A DNA stretch of 64,000 bases from Ferdinandcohnia sp047238305 (GTDB taxonomy: Bacteria > Bacillota > Bacilli > Bacillales > Bacillaceae_L): positions 3,658,001 through 3,722,000 of the forward strand of contig NZ_JBDFMO010000001.1 of NCBI RefSeq assembly GCF_047238305.1, given 5' to 3'. Shown one piece after another: positions 63,235-64,000 of the stretch. The notes below the pieces were generated by a model. That model was not told the DNA's origin. It made no database searches and was given only the letters and a program-made list of their open reading frames with translations. Positions within the stretch are counted from its first letter, which is position 1. Each line of letters starts with the position of its first letter. Position numbers and translations under genes: made by a program.

Positions 63235-64000
63235 CTACATTAAATCCTTCATAACATCGTACAACCGTCTTGCGGCATCTGGGATACCTATTTGAGAAGA
63301 TGCTTTTTTCATTTCTTCAAGTTTGATTTGATTTAAAAGGATTGAGTCAATGTCCTCAAGAAGCTGAGGGCCAGTTAAGTCCTTTTCAAGTCGTAAAATT
63401 GCAGCCCCTTTATCACTTAAGGACCTCGCATTTTTCTCTTGGTGATTATTTGTCACATATGGGCTAGGTACCAAAATACTTGGCATGCCCAGAGCAGTTA
63501 ATTCAGCCAATGTTGTCGCACCTGCTCGGGCAACAACAAGGTCTACACCCGCTAATACTTCTGGCATATTATGAATAAACGGCTTAATGATGACATTATC
63601 AGGATTTCCAACTGCTTTTACCTTTTTAAGTACATTTTCATAATGAACCTCACCTGTTACATAAAGGAATTGATAATCCTTCTCTTTTACTTCAGATAAA
63701 GCATGTAAAAAAGCGTCATTTAACGGTCTAGCCCCTCTACTTCCTCCCACTAATAAAACGGACTTTTGGGAACTGTTAAGCCCAACAGATTCTCTGCCTG
63801 CTCGACCATCCTTACCAATGACTTCAGAAGCCCTTGGATTTCCTGTTAGAACAACTTTTTCCTTAGGAAAGAAGCCTTCAGCTTCTTCAAAACAGATTGC
63901 CACTTTATCAACATAGCGGCTTAAAAATTTATTGGTAAGTCCTGGAATACTATTTTGTTCATGAATAATGGTTGGGATATGTAATTTTGATGCTGCATAT
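63235..64000 (-). CDS. murG: UDP-N-acetylglucosamine transferase MurG, C-terminal part (cut by window edge)
   Basis: Adds GlcNAc to lipid I to make lipid II. About 254 C-terminal residues are present; the N-terminal Rossmann half lies beyond the right edge. The frame is open to base 64000 and contains the lipid-binding loop HEQNSIPG, then the C-terminal nucleotide-sugar domain with VGGSRGARPLN and VARAGATTLAELTALG. An internal GTG at 63903 is not the start. Confidence 0.96.
   Translation of the reverse strand, partial: YAASKLHIPTIIHEQNSIPGLTNKFLSRYVDKVAICFEEAEGFFPKEKVVLTGNPRASEVIGKDGRAGRESVGLNSSQKSVLLVGGSRGARPLNDAFLHALSEVKEKDYQFLYVTGEVHYENVLKKVKAVGNPDNVIIKPFIHNMPEVLAGVDLVVARAGATTLAELTALGMPSILVPSPYVTNNHQEKNARSLSDKGAAILRLEKDLTGPQLLEDIDSILLNQIKLEEMKKASSQIGIPDAARRLYDVMKDLM

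Noticed and set aside
1..64000. CRISPR arrays, insertion sequences, prophage, toxin-antitoxin or defence genes, tRNA or rRNA
   Set aside because: None were seen; gene content and order match a conserved Bacillaceae chromosomal core throughout.

Overview
The window is a stretch of conserved core chromosome from an endospore-forming Bacillaceae bacterium. It is low-GC by eye. The proteins closely match remembered Bacillus subtilis orthologues in sequence and length. SpoVM, SpoIIGA, sigma-E, sigma-G, FapR, PyrR and RemA all point to the Bacillus lineage. The species cannot be fixed from the sequence alone; genera such as Bacillus, Neobacillus or Mesobacillus would all fit. Gene order follows B. 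subtilis from smc back to murG, shown here in reverse. Nearly every gene is on the minus strand; only rpmB and rqcH are on the plus strand.

Layout, left to right (transcription runs right to left):
- 1-5.9 kb: lipid synthesis genes fapR-plsX-fabD-fabG and acpP, then rnc and the start of smc. A clear FapR operator overlaps the fapR promoter.
- 6-12.4 kb: recG, the two serine dehydratase subunits, fakA, an Asp23-family gene and divergent rpmB.
- 12.6-24.8 kb: the 26-codon spoVM, then rpe, rsgA, the prkC/prpC kinase-phosphatase pair, rlmN, rsmB, fmt, def, priA and coaBC.
- 24.9-31.9 kb: rpoZ, gmk, remA, a YicC-family gene, a P-type calcium ATPase and the ribosome-rescue factor rqcH.
- 31.9-43.9 kb: the complete pyrimidine operon pyrR-pyrP-pyrB-pyrC-carA-carB-pyrK-pyrD-pyrF-pyrE, with three PyrR-type attenuators.
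- 44-53.5 kb: rluD, lspA, ylyA, ileS behind a T-box leader, divIVA, and the ylmC-pgeF-ylmE-sepF-ylmG-ylmH cluster.
- 53.6-64 kb: sigG, sigE, spoIIGA, ftsZ, ftsA, sbp, ylxX, ylxW, divIB, murB and the 3' part of murG.

The genes cover housekeeping (fatty acids, pyrimidines, translation, tRNA charging), the division and cell-wall cluster, and the switch to sporulation. Control is largely at the RNA and promoter level: three PyrR attenuators, an isoleucine T-box, a FapR operator, and candidate sigma-H (ftsA) and sigma-F (sigG) promoters.

I found no CRISPR array, insertion sequence, prophage, rRNA, tRNA or defence island, and no convincing new multi-gene system. The least explained material is a family of 115-245 bp nested-hairpin repeats scattered between the genes, and a second structured element upstream of the calcium ATPase. 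Compared with remembered B. subtilis gene order, thiN, the cysH-ylnF block, bpr and ylmA are absent from their usual places.
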